A DNA stretch of 64,000 bases from Herbiconiux sp. VKM Ac-1786 (GCF_015350805.1 NZ_JADKSG010000001.1:186001-250000), one strand, 5' to 3'; shown: positions 26,661 through 35,781, numbered from the stretch's first letter. The notes: generated by a model from the sequence alone, not told the origin. Program-made: numbers and translations.

Positions 26661-27599
26661 CTAGTCCGCGACGACGCGGGCGCCCGCGACCGGGCCCGTG
26701 ACGCGCACGACGTGGTGCCGCGCCGCGCTCAGCGCGATCTGCAGCTCGAGCGCGCCGTCGAGGTCGGCCGCGAGGAACGCGATCGTCGGCCCCGAGCCCG
26801 AGACGATGCCCGCGAGGGCGCCGTTCTGCTCCCCCACCTCGAGCACCGAGGCGAGCCCCGGGCTCAGGTGCAGCGCCGGCGCCTGCAGGTCGTTGCTCAG
26901 CGACTCGGCGAGCATGTGCGGGTCGCCCGCCCGCAGCGCCTGCAGCACGTCGGCGTCGACGGTCGGCTGGCCCTGGGCCGGGAAGATGTCCTGCGCGTGC
27001 CGCTCGCGGTGGCGGTCGAGCTCACGGTAGACCTCGGGGGTCGAGACACCGTGCTCGGGCAGCACGAGCACCCACGGGAACTGCCCCTTCGCGAGGGCGG
27101 GGCTGAGCTGGTCGCCCCGTCCGGTGCCGATGGCGGTGCCTCCGGCGAGGGCGAAAGGCACGTCGGCGCCGAGTTCGGCGGCCAGCGCGAGCAGCTCGTC
27201 GCGCCCGAGGTCGGTGCCCCAGAGGGTGTCGCAGGCCAGGAGGGCGGCGGCAGCATCCGCCGACCCGCCGCCCATGCCGCCCGCGATCGGGACGTTCTTC
27301 GAGATGCGCAGCGACACGCCCTCGCGGTAGCCGGCCCGCCGGGCGAGCAGGCGCGCGGCGCGGATCGCGAGGTTCGACCCGTCGGTCTCGAGCCCCGAGG
27401 TGTCGATGTGGCCGCCCTCGAAAACGACCGAGAAGTCGTCGGCGGGGCTGGCGAAGACGTCTTCGTAGAGCGAGACGGCCTGGTAGGCGGTGGCGACGTC
27501 GTGGTACCCGTCGGGCATCACCGCGCCCACCTTGAGGAAGACGTTGATCTTGCCGGGGGCCCGCACGTGCACGGTCTTCGGTGCGCCCCGGTCGTTCAT
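26661..27599 (-). CDS. ispE: 4-diphosphocytidyl-2-C-methyl-D-erythritol kinase
   Basis: 312 residues. GHMP kinase of the MEP isoprenoid pathway. Signatures: [14 protein letters not shown] at the N-terminus, the ATP loop [20 protein letters not shown] and [13 protein letters not shown] near the C-terminus. I start at ATG 27599 (MNDRGAPK); another in-frame ATG lies three codons upstream. TAGGTT ends seven bases before the start. It often follows rsmA (ksgA) in actinobacteria; here the two are 7 kb apart. Confidence 0.95.
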   Translation of the reverse strand: MNDRGAPKTVHVRAPGKINVFLKVGAVMPDGYHDVATAYQAVSLYEDVFASPADDFSVVFEGGHIDTSGLETDGSNLAIRAARLLARRAGYREGVSLRISKNVPIAGGMGGGSADAAAALLACDTLWGTDLGRDELLALAAELGADVPFALAGGTAIGTGRGDQLSPALAKGQFPWVLVLPEHGVSTPEVYRELDRHRERHAQDIFPAQGQPTVDADVLQALRAGDPHMLAESLSNDLQAPALHLSPGLASVLEVGEQNGALAGIVSGSGPTIAFLAADLDGALELQIALSAARHHVVRVTGPVAGARVVAD

Positions 27600-27635
27600 G
27601 CTCTCCAACCTATCCCACGTGGCGGACGCCCCCGA

Positions 27636-28631
27636 TCAGTGCCCCGACAGCACCCGCACGAAGTCGGCGAGGAACGCCTCGCGGTCGACGTCGAGCACCA
27701 CGACGGTGTCGGGAGCCGGCTCGCTCGGCCAGGACACCGGCAGCCCGGTCGCGGTGCGCATGAGGTGCGCGCGGGTGGCGAAGCCGTCGCTGGTGATGTT
27801 GACGGGGCCGGTGGTGGCGGAGGTGATCCACTCGGGATGCACCAGCAGCGCCGCCGCGAGCCCGTCGTGCGCCGGCGAGACGCGGCGGCCCCAGGAGTAC
27901 TGGTAGAAGTCCATGTACGCCTCGAGCACCTGCGCCGAGAAGGTGCCCCACTCGGTGCCGGCACGGTGCAGGGCCTGCACGGCCTGCTCGTCGACGATCG
28001 TGTGGGCGGTGACGTTGACGCCGACCATCACGAGCTGACGGCGCGGCGCCGCGAAGACCCGGCGGGCGGCCTCGGCGTCGTTGTGGATGTTCGCGTCGAC
28101 CATCTGCACCGTGCCGAGCGGCGGGAACGGGCCGGACCCGCCCATGATGACCACCGAGCGGTAGAGCGTCAGCAGCTCGGGCTCGATCTCGAGGGCGAGA
28201 CCGAGGTTGGTCAGCGGGCCGACGGGCAGCAGGTCGTAGTAACCGGGCTTCGAGCGGCCGAGCTCGACCAGCAGCTCGGCGCTGGAGAGCGGCGAGAGGT
28301 TCTTCGGGGCGATCGGGTCGGACCAGAGGTCGCCGAGTCCGTCGCGGCCGTGCACGTGCCCGGCGATGCGCGGCTCGCCGTCGATGGGGCCGGCGGCGCC
28401 GCGGGCGACGAGCACGTCCTCGAGGCCGGCGAGCTTCTGCACGCGGGCGATGTTCGTCAGCGCCGCCTCGACCGGGGTGTTGCCGTAGACGCTCGTGATG
28501 GCCGAGATCTCGGCGTCGTCGCGGCCGGCCAGGTAGAGCAGGGCGAGCGCGTCGTCGATGCCGGTGTCGGTGTCGACGACGATGTGGCGGGTCTCGCGGG
28601 CGGGGGTGGGGGTGGCCGTGGCGTCGGTCAT
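27636..28631 (-). CDS. Nucleoside hydrolase (inosine-uridine preferring type)
   Basis: 331 residues. Cleaves ribonucleosides to base and ribose. The calcium-binding DTDTGIDDALALL motif starts near residue 20; further family features are VYGNTPVEAALTNIARV, LLPVGPLTNLGLAL, VIMGGSG, ANIHNDAEAARRVF and the His-containing SPAHDGLAAALLVHP. No signal peptide, so it acts inside the cell after uptake. It follows the BMP-type transport genes on the same strand with a 112-base gap and has GGAC before its ATG. Confidence 0.93.
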   Translation of the reverse strand: MTDATATPTPARETRHIVVDTDTGIDDALALLYLAGRDDAEISAITSVYGNTPVEAALTNIARVQKLAGLEDVLVARGAAGPIDGEPRIAGHVHGRDGLGDLWSDPIAPKNLSPLSSAELLVELGRSKPGYYDLLPVGPLTNLGLALEIEPELLTLYRSVVIMGGSGPFPPLGTVQMVDANIHNDAEAARRVFAAPRRQLVMVGVNVTAHTIVDEQAVQALHRAGTEWGTFSAQVLEAYMDFYQYSWGRRVSPAHDGLAAALLVHPEWITSATTGPVNITSDGFATRAHLMRTATGLPVSWPSEPAPDTVVVLDVDREAFLADFVRVLSGH

Positions 28632-28743
28632 GGTGCGTCCTTCGGTGCTGGTCGGGTGGGGCGGATGCGCGGCCCCCGCGCGAGGCGGGCGGCGGGCGAG
28701 GGGCGGCGGCACGGGCATCCGCTCGTCGCCGGGGTGGGGCGGG
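28632..28743. other. Spacer with an inverted pair of the recurring heptamer
   Basis: GCGGATGC at 28661-28668 and GCATCCGC at 28715-28722 form a perfect 8-bp inverted repeat around a 46-base G+C-rich loop, inside the otherwise tight nucleoside operon. It might reduce read-through into the hydrolase gene. Confidence 0.5.
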
Positions 28744-29646
28744 TCAGGTGGTGGTGAGCGAGGCGCGCTTCGCGAAGCGGATGCGGGTGGCCACCAGCAC
28801 GAGCAGCGTGATCGCGTAGGGGGCGGCATCGGTGAGCTGCTGGGGCGCGCCGATGCCCTGCAGGCGGAAGCCCAGCGCCTCGGCCGCGCCGAAGCCGAGG
28901 CAGGCGACGGGCAGCCAGAGCGGGCGGCCGGCGACGAGCATGACGGCGGCGACGGCGATCCAGCCGCGGCCGGCGGTCATGTTCTCGGTGAAGACGGTCA
29001 CGTTGCCGAGGGCCAGCTGGGCGCCGGCGATGCCGCAGAGGGCTCCGCCCGCGATGGTGACCCAGGTCTGATACGAGGCGACGCTCACGCCGAGGGCGGC
29101 CGCGGCATCCGGATGCTCGCCCACGCCCCGGAGGCGCAGGCCCCCCGCCGAGCGCTTCAGCCACAGCCCCACGGCGACGATGAGCACGAAGGCGAGCGGC
29201 ACGAGCGCCGTCTGGCCCGCGAAGATCGGGCCGATCACCGGCACGTCGGCGAGGAACGCCATCTTCGGCAGCCCCTCGAGGCCGCGCGGCGAGAAGGAGC
29301 CCGAGGTGTCGAAGAGCACCCGCAGCAGGAAGCCCGTGAGACCGATCGCGAGGAGGTTCGTGCCGATCGCGATGATGATCGGGTCGGCGTGCCAGCGGGC
29401 GGCGCCGACCGCGAGCACCACCGAGAACAGGGCGGTCGAGACGAGCGCGGTGAGCACCCCGCCCCAGGCGCTGCCCGTGTAGTAGCTGCCCGCGACCGCG
29501 GCGAAGGCGCCCCAGAGCATCTGACCCTCGAGGGCGATGTTGAACACGCCGACCTGGGCCGAGATGGCGCCCGCGAGGGCGGCGTAGAGGATGGGCGTGG
29601 CCGCGAGGAGGACGGCCGCCACGAAGCCGAGTTCGAAGACGTGCAT
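28744..29646 (-). CDS. BMP-type nucleoside ABC transporter permease
   Basis: 300 residues, eight or more membrane helices. Branched-chain-type permease: LLAATPILYAALAGAISAQVGVFNIALEGQMLWGAF, GTNLLAIGLTGF, LRLRGVGEHPDAAAALGVSV (the loop that contacts the ATPase) and NMTAGRGWIAVAAVMLVAG. Fits the YufQ/NupQ-like subunit. Its ATG shares one base with the stop of the previous permease. Confidence 0.92.
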   Translation of the reverse strand: MHVFELGFVAAVLLAATPILYAALAGAISAQVGVFNIALEGQMLWGAFAAVAGSYYTGSAWGGVLTALVSTALFSVVLAVGAARWHADPIIIAIGTNLLAIGLTGFLLRVLFDTSGSFSPRGLEGLPKMAFLADVPVIGPIFAGQTALVPLAFVLIVAVGLWLKRSAGGLRLRGVGEHPDAAAALGVSVASYQTWVTIAGGALCGIAGAQLALGNVTVFTENMTAGRGWIAVAAVMLVAGRPLWLPVACLGFGAAEALGFRLQGIGAPQQLTDAAPYAITLLVLVATRIRFAKRASLTTT

Positions 29647-30746
29647 CAGGCCGAGCTCCTCTCGGTGCGCCGCTGGTCGAGCACCGTGCGGAGGGCGAGC
29701 ACGACGATCACGACGCCCTGCAGCACATCCGACAGCTGGCGCGGCACGTCGGCCGAGCGCTCCATGCCGGCGCCGCCGACCTGGAGGATGGTGAACAGGA
29801 TGGCGGTGACCGGGATCAGCGCCGGGCGTCCGCCCGCGAGCAGGGCCGCGGCGAGGCCGGCGAAGGTGTAGCCGGGCGAGATGAGCGCGCCGTCGATCAG
29901 GCGGAAGGGCGACGACATCACGATCACGGCACCGACCACGCCCGCGGCGGCTCCGGCGGCGGCCATCGCGCCGAGGGCCAGGCGGCCGACGCGCACTCCC
30001 CCGTAGGCGCCGAAGCGGCGGTTCGCGCCGACCACGCGCAGCTCGAAGCCGACGGCGGTGCGGGAGTCGACCACCCAGAACACGACCATCAGCAGCACGA
30101 TGATGATGAGGCCGGCGTTGGAGTACGAGAGGTCGCCGAGGGCCCACATGCGGGCGCCCTCGGGCAGTCGGGTGGTCTGGGCGACCGCCGAGCCGGCCTC
30201 GCCGAGGGGGAAGCGCACCAGGTAGCTGACCACGGCGACGGCCACCGGGCTGAGCAGCAGGGTCGAGATGATGATCGGGATGCCGAACCGGGTGGCGAGC
30301 GGCGCCGAGATCGCTCCGAAGGCGCCCGCGACGATCGCCGCGCCGATGACGGCGAGCGGGATGAGGACGATCGAGGGCAGCGGCAGGCTCGACGCGATGA
30401 CGGTGGCGGTGAGGCCGCCGAGCACGAGCTGCCCGTTGCCGCCGAGGTTGAACTCGCCCATGCGCAGCGGGATCGCCGCCGCCAGCGCCATGCCGCAGAT
30501 GAAGGCCCAGACCGAGAAGGTGTAGTCGAGCTGCCCGGGGTCGAGCGAGTTCTGGATGACTGCGGTGTAGGCGGTGATCGGGTCGAGGCCGGCGGCGAGG
30601 ATGATCACGGCGCCGATCAGCAGGGCGAGCACGACGGCGCCGATGGGCACGACGGCGGGGTGACGCAGGGCGGCGGTAGCGAGGCGGCGGCCGCGGCTCG
30701 ACGCTTTCGCGGGGGCGGCGGACGTGGTCTCGGGTGGGGCGGTCAT
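29646..30746 (-). CDS. BMP-type nucleoside ABC transporter permease
   Basis: 366 residues, nine to ten helices after a basic Ala-rich N-terminus of about 35 residues. YufP/NupP-like: IPLRMGEFNLGGNGQLVLGG, TRFGIPIIISTLLLSPVAVAVVSYLV, FELRVVGANRRFGAYGGVRV (coupling loop) and ISPGYTFAGLAAALLAGGRP. Overlaps the ATPase stop in ATGA. Pairs with the permease downstream to form the channel. Confidence 0.92.
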   Translation of the reverse strand: MTAPPETTSAAPAKASSRGRRLATAALRHPAVVPIGAVVLALLIGAVIILAAGLDPITAYTAVIQNSLDPGQLDYTFSVWAFICGMALAAAIPLRMGEFNLGGNGQLVLGGLTATVIASSLPLPSIVLIPLAVIGAAIVAGAFGAISAPLATRFGIPIIISTLLLSPVAVAVVSYLVRFPLGEAGSAVAQTTRLPEGARMWALGDLSYSNAGLIIIVLLMVVFWVVDSRTAVGFELRVVGANRRFGAYGGVRVGRLALGAMAAAGAAAGVVGAVIVMSSPFRLIDGALISPGYTFAGLAAALLAGGRPALIPVTAILFTILQVGGAGMERSADVPRQLSDVLQGVVIVVLALRTVLDQRRTERSSA

Positions 30747-32464
30747 GCGCGGTCTCCGTCGTGGGGCGCGGTGGGGTGGGGCGCAGTGGAGCGGGGCGCG
30801 GTGGGGTCGGGCGCGGTGAGGTCGGGCGCGGCGGGGTCGGGCGCGGCGTCGGAAGCCTCGGTCGGGTCAGCGGCGGCGGCGCCCGCCATGGCCGCGCCGA
30901 TGCGCTCGGTGGTGGCCTCGGCCGCCGTGAAGGAGGCGACGATCGCGCCGCCGTACATCACGAGCACCCGGTCGGCGAGGGCGAGCAGCTCGCTGATCTC
31001 GTGCGAGACCAGCAGGATGCCGTTGCCCGCCGCCCGGTAGTCGAGCAGCCGACCGTGGATGGCCCCGATCGCCCCCACGTCGACGCCCTGCGTCGGCTGC
31101 TCCGCGATCAGCAGCGGCGCCTGGTGCGCGAGCTCCCGCGCCACGACGACCTTCTGCGCGTTGCCGCCCGAGAGCGATCCGATCAGCTGCTGCTCCCCCG
31201 AGGTGCGCACGTCGTAGTCGGCGATCAGCTCGCGCGCCTGAGACCGTTCGGCCTTCAGGGACATCCACCCGCGACGGATGCCCGTGGACGCCCCGATCGG
31301 AGCGCTGCGGTGATGGCCGAGCGCCGCGTTCTCGGCGACCGTCATGGTGACGGCGCTCCCCTCGCCGCGGCGGTCCTCGGGGATGACGGCGAGCCCGCGC
31401 GCACGCCGGTCCCGCACCGAGGCTCCGGTGACGTCGGCGCCGGCCAGGCGCACGCGGCCCGCCGCGACCCCGAGGGTTCCGAGCACCGCGGCCACGAGCT
31501 CGTGCTGTCCGTTGCCCGAGACGCCGGCGATGCCGACGATCTCGCCGCGCCGCACCGAGAGCGACACGTCCGAGACGACGGTGCGCCGGCCATCCGACAC
31601 CGACAGCCCCTCGACCTCGAGCACGGTCTCGCCCGGCGTGCCGGTGCCCGGGTTCTTGACCTCGGCGATCGCCCGGCCGGTCATCGCGCGCACGAGCTCG
31701 GCCGCCGAGGCGTCGCGGGTCGCGAACCGCCCGGTGACCCGGCCGTCGCGCAGCACGGTGACCTCGTCACTGACGGCGAGCACCTCGTGGATCTTGTGCG
31801 TGACGAGCACGACCGTCGTACCCGCGTCGGCCGCGCGACGGATCACGGCGAACAGGCTGTCGACCTCGCTCGGCGTGAGCACGGCGGTGGGTTCGTCGAG
31901 GATGAGGATGCGGGCGTCCCGATGCAGCGCCTTGAGGATCTCGACGCGCTGCCGCGCCCCGGCCGACAGTGAGCCCACGACGGCCGCGGGGTCGGTGTCG
32001 AGGCCGTAGCGGGCTGCCAATTCGCGCACCCGCGCATCCGCTGCCCGTCTGTCGACGAAGGCCTTGCCGAACAGGCCCCGGCGCCTCGGTTCGGCCCCGT
32101 AGACGACGTTGTCGGCGACGCTCATCGTGTCGAAGAGGCGGAAGTGCTGGTGCACCATGCCCAGGCCCGCGGCGATCGCGTCGAGCGGGCCGGCGAAGCG
32201 CACGGGGCGGCCCTCGACCCGGATCTCGCCCGAGTCGGGCTCGAGCAGACCGAACAGCATCGACATGAGCGTCGACTTGCCGGCGCCGTTCTCACCCATC
32301 ACCGCGTGCACGGTGCCGCGGCGCAGCACGAGGTCGACCCCGTCGTTCGCCACGACGGAGCCGAACCTCTTGCCGATGCCGATCAGCTCGACCGCGGCCT
32401 CTCCCTCGGCGGGAGCGGGCGGCCGAGCTGCGTCGGCGGCATCATCGGATGCGCGAGAGACCAT
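30743..32464 (-). CDS. Nucleoside ABC transporter ATP-binding protein, two ABC domains
   Basis: 573 residues. Two fused ABC modules as in sugar/nucleoside importers (YufO, RbsA-like). First: GENGAGKSTLM, LSAGARQRVEI, LILDEPTAVLTPSE. Second: degenerate Walker A GVSGNGQHE, LSGGNAQKVVVARELAHQ, EQPTQGVDVGA. After residue 535 or so comes a low-complexity tail of the pattern P-D/H-x-T-A-P, encoded by an imperfect 15-bp repeat at about 30765-30850. Six bases separate it from the BMP lipoprotein gene. Supplies energy for uptake. Confidence 0.93.
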   Translation of the reverse strand: MVSRASDDAADAARPPAPAEGEAAVELIGIGKRFGSVVANDGVDLVLRRGTVHAVMGENGAGKSTLMSMLFGLLEPDSGEIRVEGRPVRFAGPLDAIAAGLGMVHQHFRLFDTMSVADNVVYGAEPRRRGLFGKAFVDRRAADARVRELAARYGLDTDPAAVVGSLSAGARQRVEILKALHRDARILILDEPTAVLTPSEVDSLFAVIRRAADAGTTVVLVTHKIHEVLAVSDEVTVLRDGRVTGRFATRDASAAELVRAMTGRAIAEVKNPGTGTPGETVLEVEGLSVSDGRRTVVSDVSLSVRRGEIVGIAGVSGNGQHELVAAVLGTLGVAAGRVRLAGADVTGASVRDRRARGLAVIPEDRRGEGSAVTMTVAENAALGHHRSAPIGASTGIRRGWMSLKAERSQARELIADYDVRTSGEQQLIGSLSGGNAQKVVVARELAHQAPLLIAEQPTQGVDVGAIGAIHGRLLDYRAAGNGILLVSHEISELLALADRVLVMYGGAIVASFTAAEATTERIGAAMAGAAAADPTEASDAAPDPAAPDLTAPDPTAPRSTAPHPTAPHDGDRA

Positions 32465-32470
32465 GCAGGA

Positions 32471-33526
32471 CTAGCCGGCGGTCAGGGGGTCGGTCACCGT
32501 GATCTCGCCCGAGACGATCTGGTCGCGCACGGCGGCGACCTTCTCGATCACGTCGGGGTGGTCGGCGATGAGGCACTGCGAGTCGGCGACGCCGTCTTCG
32601 AGGCCGGTCAGGCTGACGCCGCCCTCAGCCAGGCCGTAGGAGGTGAAGCCGCCGGTCGTGCCGTCGAGGATGTCGCCGACGGAGTTGACGAGAGCCACGT
32701 CGACGCGCTTGATCGCGTTGTCGACGACGTTGCCGGGAGAGTCGAGGCACTGGTTGGTGTCGACGCCGAAGGCCTTGAAGCCGGCCTCGGAGGCCGCTTC
32801 GAAGACGCCCAGGTTTCCACCCGAGGCGGCGGCCTGCACGTAGTCGGCACCGCCGTCGGCGAGGATCTGCGCCTGCGCCTTGGAGCGGGCCTGGTCACCG
32901 AACGGGTTGTCGCCGCCGACGTACTGCACGGCGGTCTTCACGCCGGGCTTGACGCTCTCGGCGCCCGCGAAGAACGGGTCGACCCAGCGGTGCAGGAACG
33001 GGGTGTCGAGCGAGGCGACCACGCCGACGTTGCCCGACTGGGTGAGGAGGCCGGCCTCGACACCGGTGAGGTAGGTGGCCTCGTACTCCTTGAACACGGC
33101 GGAGGTGAGGTTCTCGGTGGGCTCCTCGGCCGAGGTGTCGATCAGCAGGAACTGCTGGTCGGGGTAGTCGGCGGCGGCCTGGGTGATCTGGTCGAGCACG
33201 CTGAAGCTGACGCCGATGATGATGCTCGGCTTCTCGCGAACGGCCGCGTCGATGTTCTGCTGGATGCTCGTCGGGTCTTCGCTCTCGTAGACGTCGACGC
33301 TGGCGCCGTACTTCTCGCCGGCCTGCTCGGCGCCGTCGGCGGCGAGCTGCAGGAAGTTGTTCGACCCGATGGGGGTGGGGGTGATCAGGATGATCGACTC
33401 GTCGCCGGAGGCACCGGTGCTGTCGCCGCTGCCACTGCCGCTTCCGCCGCTCGAACAGGCGGCTACGGAGGCGATGAGGCCGACGGCGAGTGCTGCGGCA
33501 CCCGCTCGACGCGCGAATTTCGACAT
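32471..33526 (-). CDS. BMP family substrate-binding lipoprotein
   Basis: 351 residues. Lipoprotein signal with lipobox ASVAAC (Cys24), then a Gly/Ser linker and the Bmp domain: FLQLAADGAEQAGEKYGASVDVYESEDPT, IIIGVSFSVLDQITQAAADYPDQQFLLIDT, LTGVEAGLLTQSGNVGVVASLDTPFLHRW and GVDTNQCLDSPGNVVDNAIKRVD. BMP/PnrA/NupN proteins bind purine nucleosides. It heads the operon BMP-ATPase-permease-permease-hydrolase. AGGGGAC precedes the ATG. Confidence 0.94.
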   Translation of the reverse strand: MSKFARRAGAAALAVGLIASVAACSSGGSGSGSGDSTGASGDESIILITPTPIGSNNFLQLAADGAEQAGEKYGASVDVYESEDPTSIQQNIDAAVREKPSIIIGVSFSVLDQITQAAADYPDQQFLLIDTSAEEPTENLTSAVFKEYEATYLTGVEAGLLTQSGNVGVVASLDTPFLHRWVDPFFAGAESVKPGVKTAVQYVGGDNPFGDQARSKAQAQILADGGADYVQAAASGGNLGVFEAASEAGFKAFGVDTNQCLDSPGNVVDNAIKRVDVALVNSVGDILDGTTGGFTSYGLAEGGVSLTGLEDGVADSQCLIADHPDVIEKVAAVRDQIVSGEITVTDPLTAG

Positions 33527-33718
33527 GGGTGTCCCCTTACAAAGTGGATCTGCTGTGATTGGGCGGCCGCACCAGGGGCCGCACTCCATGGTATCGGGAC
33601 GGTGGGTCCCAACCCGCGCCCGGGACACATAACGAAACACACTCGTCACACGCCCGGCCTGTGTGCCAGTGGACGGCTGTGCAGGAGTGGACGGTGTCGT
33701 GCGGGCCGACGACGTACG
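33527..33718. promoter_or_regulatory. Upstream region of the nucleoside uptake operon
   Basis: 192 bases without a gene. On the minus strand there is a stem GCGGCC/GGCCGC (33565-33584 region) and an A+T-rich stretch (GTTTCGTTATGTG, about 33629-33641) that could hold the -10 region. No clear purine-repressor box or riboswitch could be recognised. Confidence 0.4.
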
Positions 33719-34591
33719 TCAGGGGATGCTCGGCAGCGCCGCGTGCAGGGCGACGGCCTCGGCGACCACGCGCTCGGGATCGTCCCGCTGGATCGAGTGC
33801 CCGGCGCCGTCGACGACCGCGAAGTCGAACTGCGGCGACGACGCGCCCAGCCGCTCGCCCTCGTCCGTCGTGAACGAGGCACCCTTCCCCTGGTCGGCGG
33901 CCAGCACCCTCACCCTCGAGCGGATGCGCGCCGCGACCGGCTCGAGTTGCCACCGTGCGTTGTCCCGCACGGTGCGCTCCACCACGAAGGGGCTGACGAG
34001 CCGGGCGGCGACGACCTTCTGCGTGGCGTCCTCGCTGTGCCACCGCGGATTCGCGGCGAGCAGAGCGTCGGGGTCGAGCTCGCGGAGCTCGCCGAGCAGG
34101 CCGGTCACGAGGGTGTCGTGGCGGTGCTCGTCGACGGCGAGCACGGGATCGAGCAGCAGCAGCGCGCGGGCCCAGTGCGGATGGCGGGCCGCCGCGACGG
34201 TCGCGACGGCGCCGCCGAGCGAGTGGCCGATCACGAGATCCCAGCCGCGCACGGGGTTGCCGTGCGGGGCCAGCCCGAGCACGTCACCGGCGAAGTCGTC
34301 GAGGGCGTAACCGAGGGTGCGCGGCGAGGCGCCGTGCCCGCGCAGGTCGGCGGCGGTCACCGACCAGCCTTCGGCGGCGAGTGCGGAGGCGACCTGCCAC
34401 CAGGTGCCGGCGGCCGAGGTGAGGCCGTGCAGCAGCAGCACGGCGGGCCGCGCGTCGGGCGGCCCCCACCGCAGGGTCGCGAGCTGGACGGGGTACCCGG
34501 CGTTCGACGTCACCCTCCGATCGTCCCACCACCCCGCCGCATCCGGCACCTCAGAGTCGCCCCGCGACGCGGATCGCGCCGCACCGCTCAT
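33719..34591 (-). CDS. Alpha/beta hydrolase
   Basis: 290 residues. Alpha/beta fold: PAVLLLHGLTSAAGTWWQVA, ADLRGHGASPRTLG, nucleophile Ser in VIGHSLGGAVATVAA, Asp in LLLLDPVLAVDE or VRVLAADQGKG, His in VDGAGHSIQRDDPERV. No signal peptide. Substrate unknown. The start is uncertain: the ATG at 34591 lacks a Shine-Dalgarno, and the GTG at 34513 has GGAGG directly against it. Confidence 0.82.
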   Translation of the reverse strand: MSGAARSASRGDSEVPDAAGWWDDRRVTSNAGYPVQLATLRWGPPDARPAVLLLHGLTSAAGTWWQVASALAAEGWSVTAADLRGHGASPRTLGYALDDFAGDVLGLAPHGNPVRGWDLVIGHSLGGAVATVAAARHPHWARALLLLDPVLAVDEHRHDTLVTGLLGELRELDPDALLAANPRWHSEDATQKVVAARLVSPFVVERTVRDNARWQLEPVAARIRSRVRVLAADQGKGASFTTDEGERLGASSPQFDFAVVDGAGHSIQRDDPERVVAEAVALHAALPSIP

Positions 34592-34656
34592 GATGGGGCT
34601 CAGTTCGCACCCGTCAGGCCCGGCCCAACGCGGTGCCGGTGGTTCGGCTGCGCCGC

Positions 34657-35781
34657 TTAGGACGCGGTCTCGGTGGGGTCGGCTGCGGCCTGGTCGGGCG
34701 CGGTCTCGGCGGTGGCGGATTCGGCGACGGGGGTGGCGGCCTCGGCGGCGCGGGCTACCGCGAGGAAATCGTGGACCGTGAGGGACTCGCCGCGGGAGGT
34801 GGGCGGCACGCCGGCCGCCTCGAGGACGGCCGTGGCGCGCTGGGAGTCGCCGAGCAGCTCGCTGAGGGACTGGCGGAGCATCTTGCGGCGTTGGCCGAAG
34901 GCGGCGTCGACGAGGGCGAAGGTGCGCACGCGCAGCTCCTCCGAGGCGAGGCCCGAGCCGACACGGTCGAAGGCCACGAGCACCGAGTCGACGTTCGGCA
35001 CCGGCCAGAAGACCTGCCGGCTGACCTGGCCGGCCGTGCGCCAGTCGCCGTACCAGGCGGCCTTGACCGACGGCGAGCCGTAGACCTTCGAGCCGGGATC
35101 GGCGGCGAGGCGGTGGCCGACCTCGGCCTGCACCATGACGACGCCGGAGCGGATCGACGGGAAGTGCTCGAGCAGGTGCAGCAGCACCGGCACCGAGACG
35201 TTGTAGGGCAGGTTGGCCACCAGGCGGGTGGGGTCGCCCGGCAGCGAGCGGATGCGCAGGGCGTCGTCGCGGATCACCGTGAGCCGCGCATCCGGAGCCA
35301 GCTGCGACACCGTGAGCGGCAGCTGCGCGGCGAGGCGGTGGTCGATCTCGACGGCGACCACCTCGGCGCCGGCCTCGAGGAGACCGAGGGTGAGGGAGCC
35401 GAGGCCGGGGCCGACCTCCACGACGACGTCGCCCGCCTCGACCTTGGCGACGCGAACGATCTTGCGCACGGTGTTGGCGTCGATGACGAAGTTCTGGCCC
35501 AGCTTCTTGGTGGGCGTCAGGTCGAGCAGCCCTGCGAGGTCGCGGATCTCGGCCGGTCCGAGCAGCGAGACCGCCGCAGCGGACGCGGCCACAGGCGCGT
35601 CGGCGTGGGCGGACGCCCCAGGCGCGTCGTCCGAGCGGGCGGACGCGTCAGGCGCGTCGGCGTGGGCGGACGCCCCAGGCGCGTCGTCCGAGCGGGCGGA
35701 CGCGTCAGGCGCGTCGGCCGCGCGCACAGACGGTTCAGGCATGGCGGCCGAAGCGTCGGCCGGCGAAGCGGGGTCGGTCAC
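34657..35781 (-). CDS. rsmA: 16S rRNA dimethyladenosine transferase RsmA with repeated N-terminus
   Basis: 374 residues; relatives are near 280-290. Dimethylates A1518 and A1519 of 16S rRNA late in 30S assembly. The enzyme core starts near residue 70: LLDLTPTKKLGQNFVIDANTV, EVGPGLGSLTLGLLEAGA, ANLPYNVSVPVLLHLLE and the C-terminal domain FGQRRKMLRQSL. Ahead of it is a low-complexity leader holding two identical 19-residue units (DAPDASARSDDAPGASAHA). The GTG at 35781 overlaps the tatD stop. A later start inside the leader cannot be excluded. Ala/Glu-rich tail. Confidence 0.94.
   Translation of the reverse strand: MTDPASPADASAAMPEPSVRAADAPDASARSDDAPGASAHADAPDASARSDDAPGASAHADAPVAASAAAVSLLGPAEIRDLAGLLDLTPTKKLGQNFVIDANTVRKIVRVAKVEAGDVVVEVGPGLGSLTLGLLEAGAEVVAVEIDHRLAAQLPLTVSQLAPDARLTVIRDDALRIRSLPGDPTRLVANLPYNVSVPVLLHLLEHFPSIRSGVVMVQAEVGHRLAADPGSKVYGSPSVKAAWYGDWRTAGQVSRQVFWPVPNVDSVLVAFDRVGSGLASEELRVRTFALVDAAFGQRRKMLRQSLSELLGDSQRATAVLEAAGVPPTSRGESLTVHDFLAVARAAEAATPVAESATAETAPDQAAADPTETAS
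35595..35708. repeat. Perfect 57-bp tandem duplication in rsmA
   Basis: 35595-35651 and 35652-35708 are identical base for base (57 bp, in frame, 19 codons). The unit itself contains a shorter GACGCC/GACGCG-type near-repeat. Perfect identity points to a recent slippage or recombination event. Confidence 0.95.

Noticed and set aside
35595-35708. CRISPR-like array
   Set aside because: Two adjacent identical units without spacers, in frame within rsmA.
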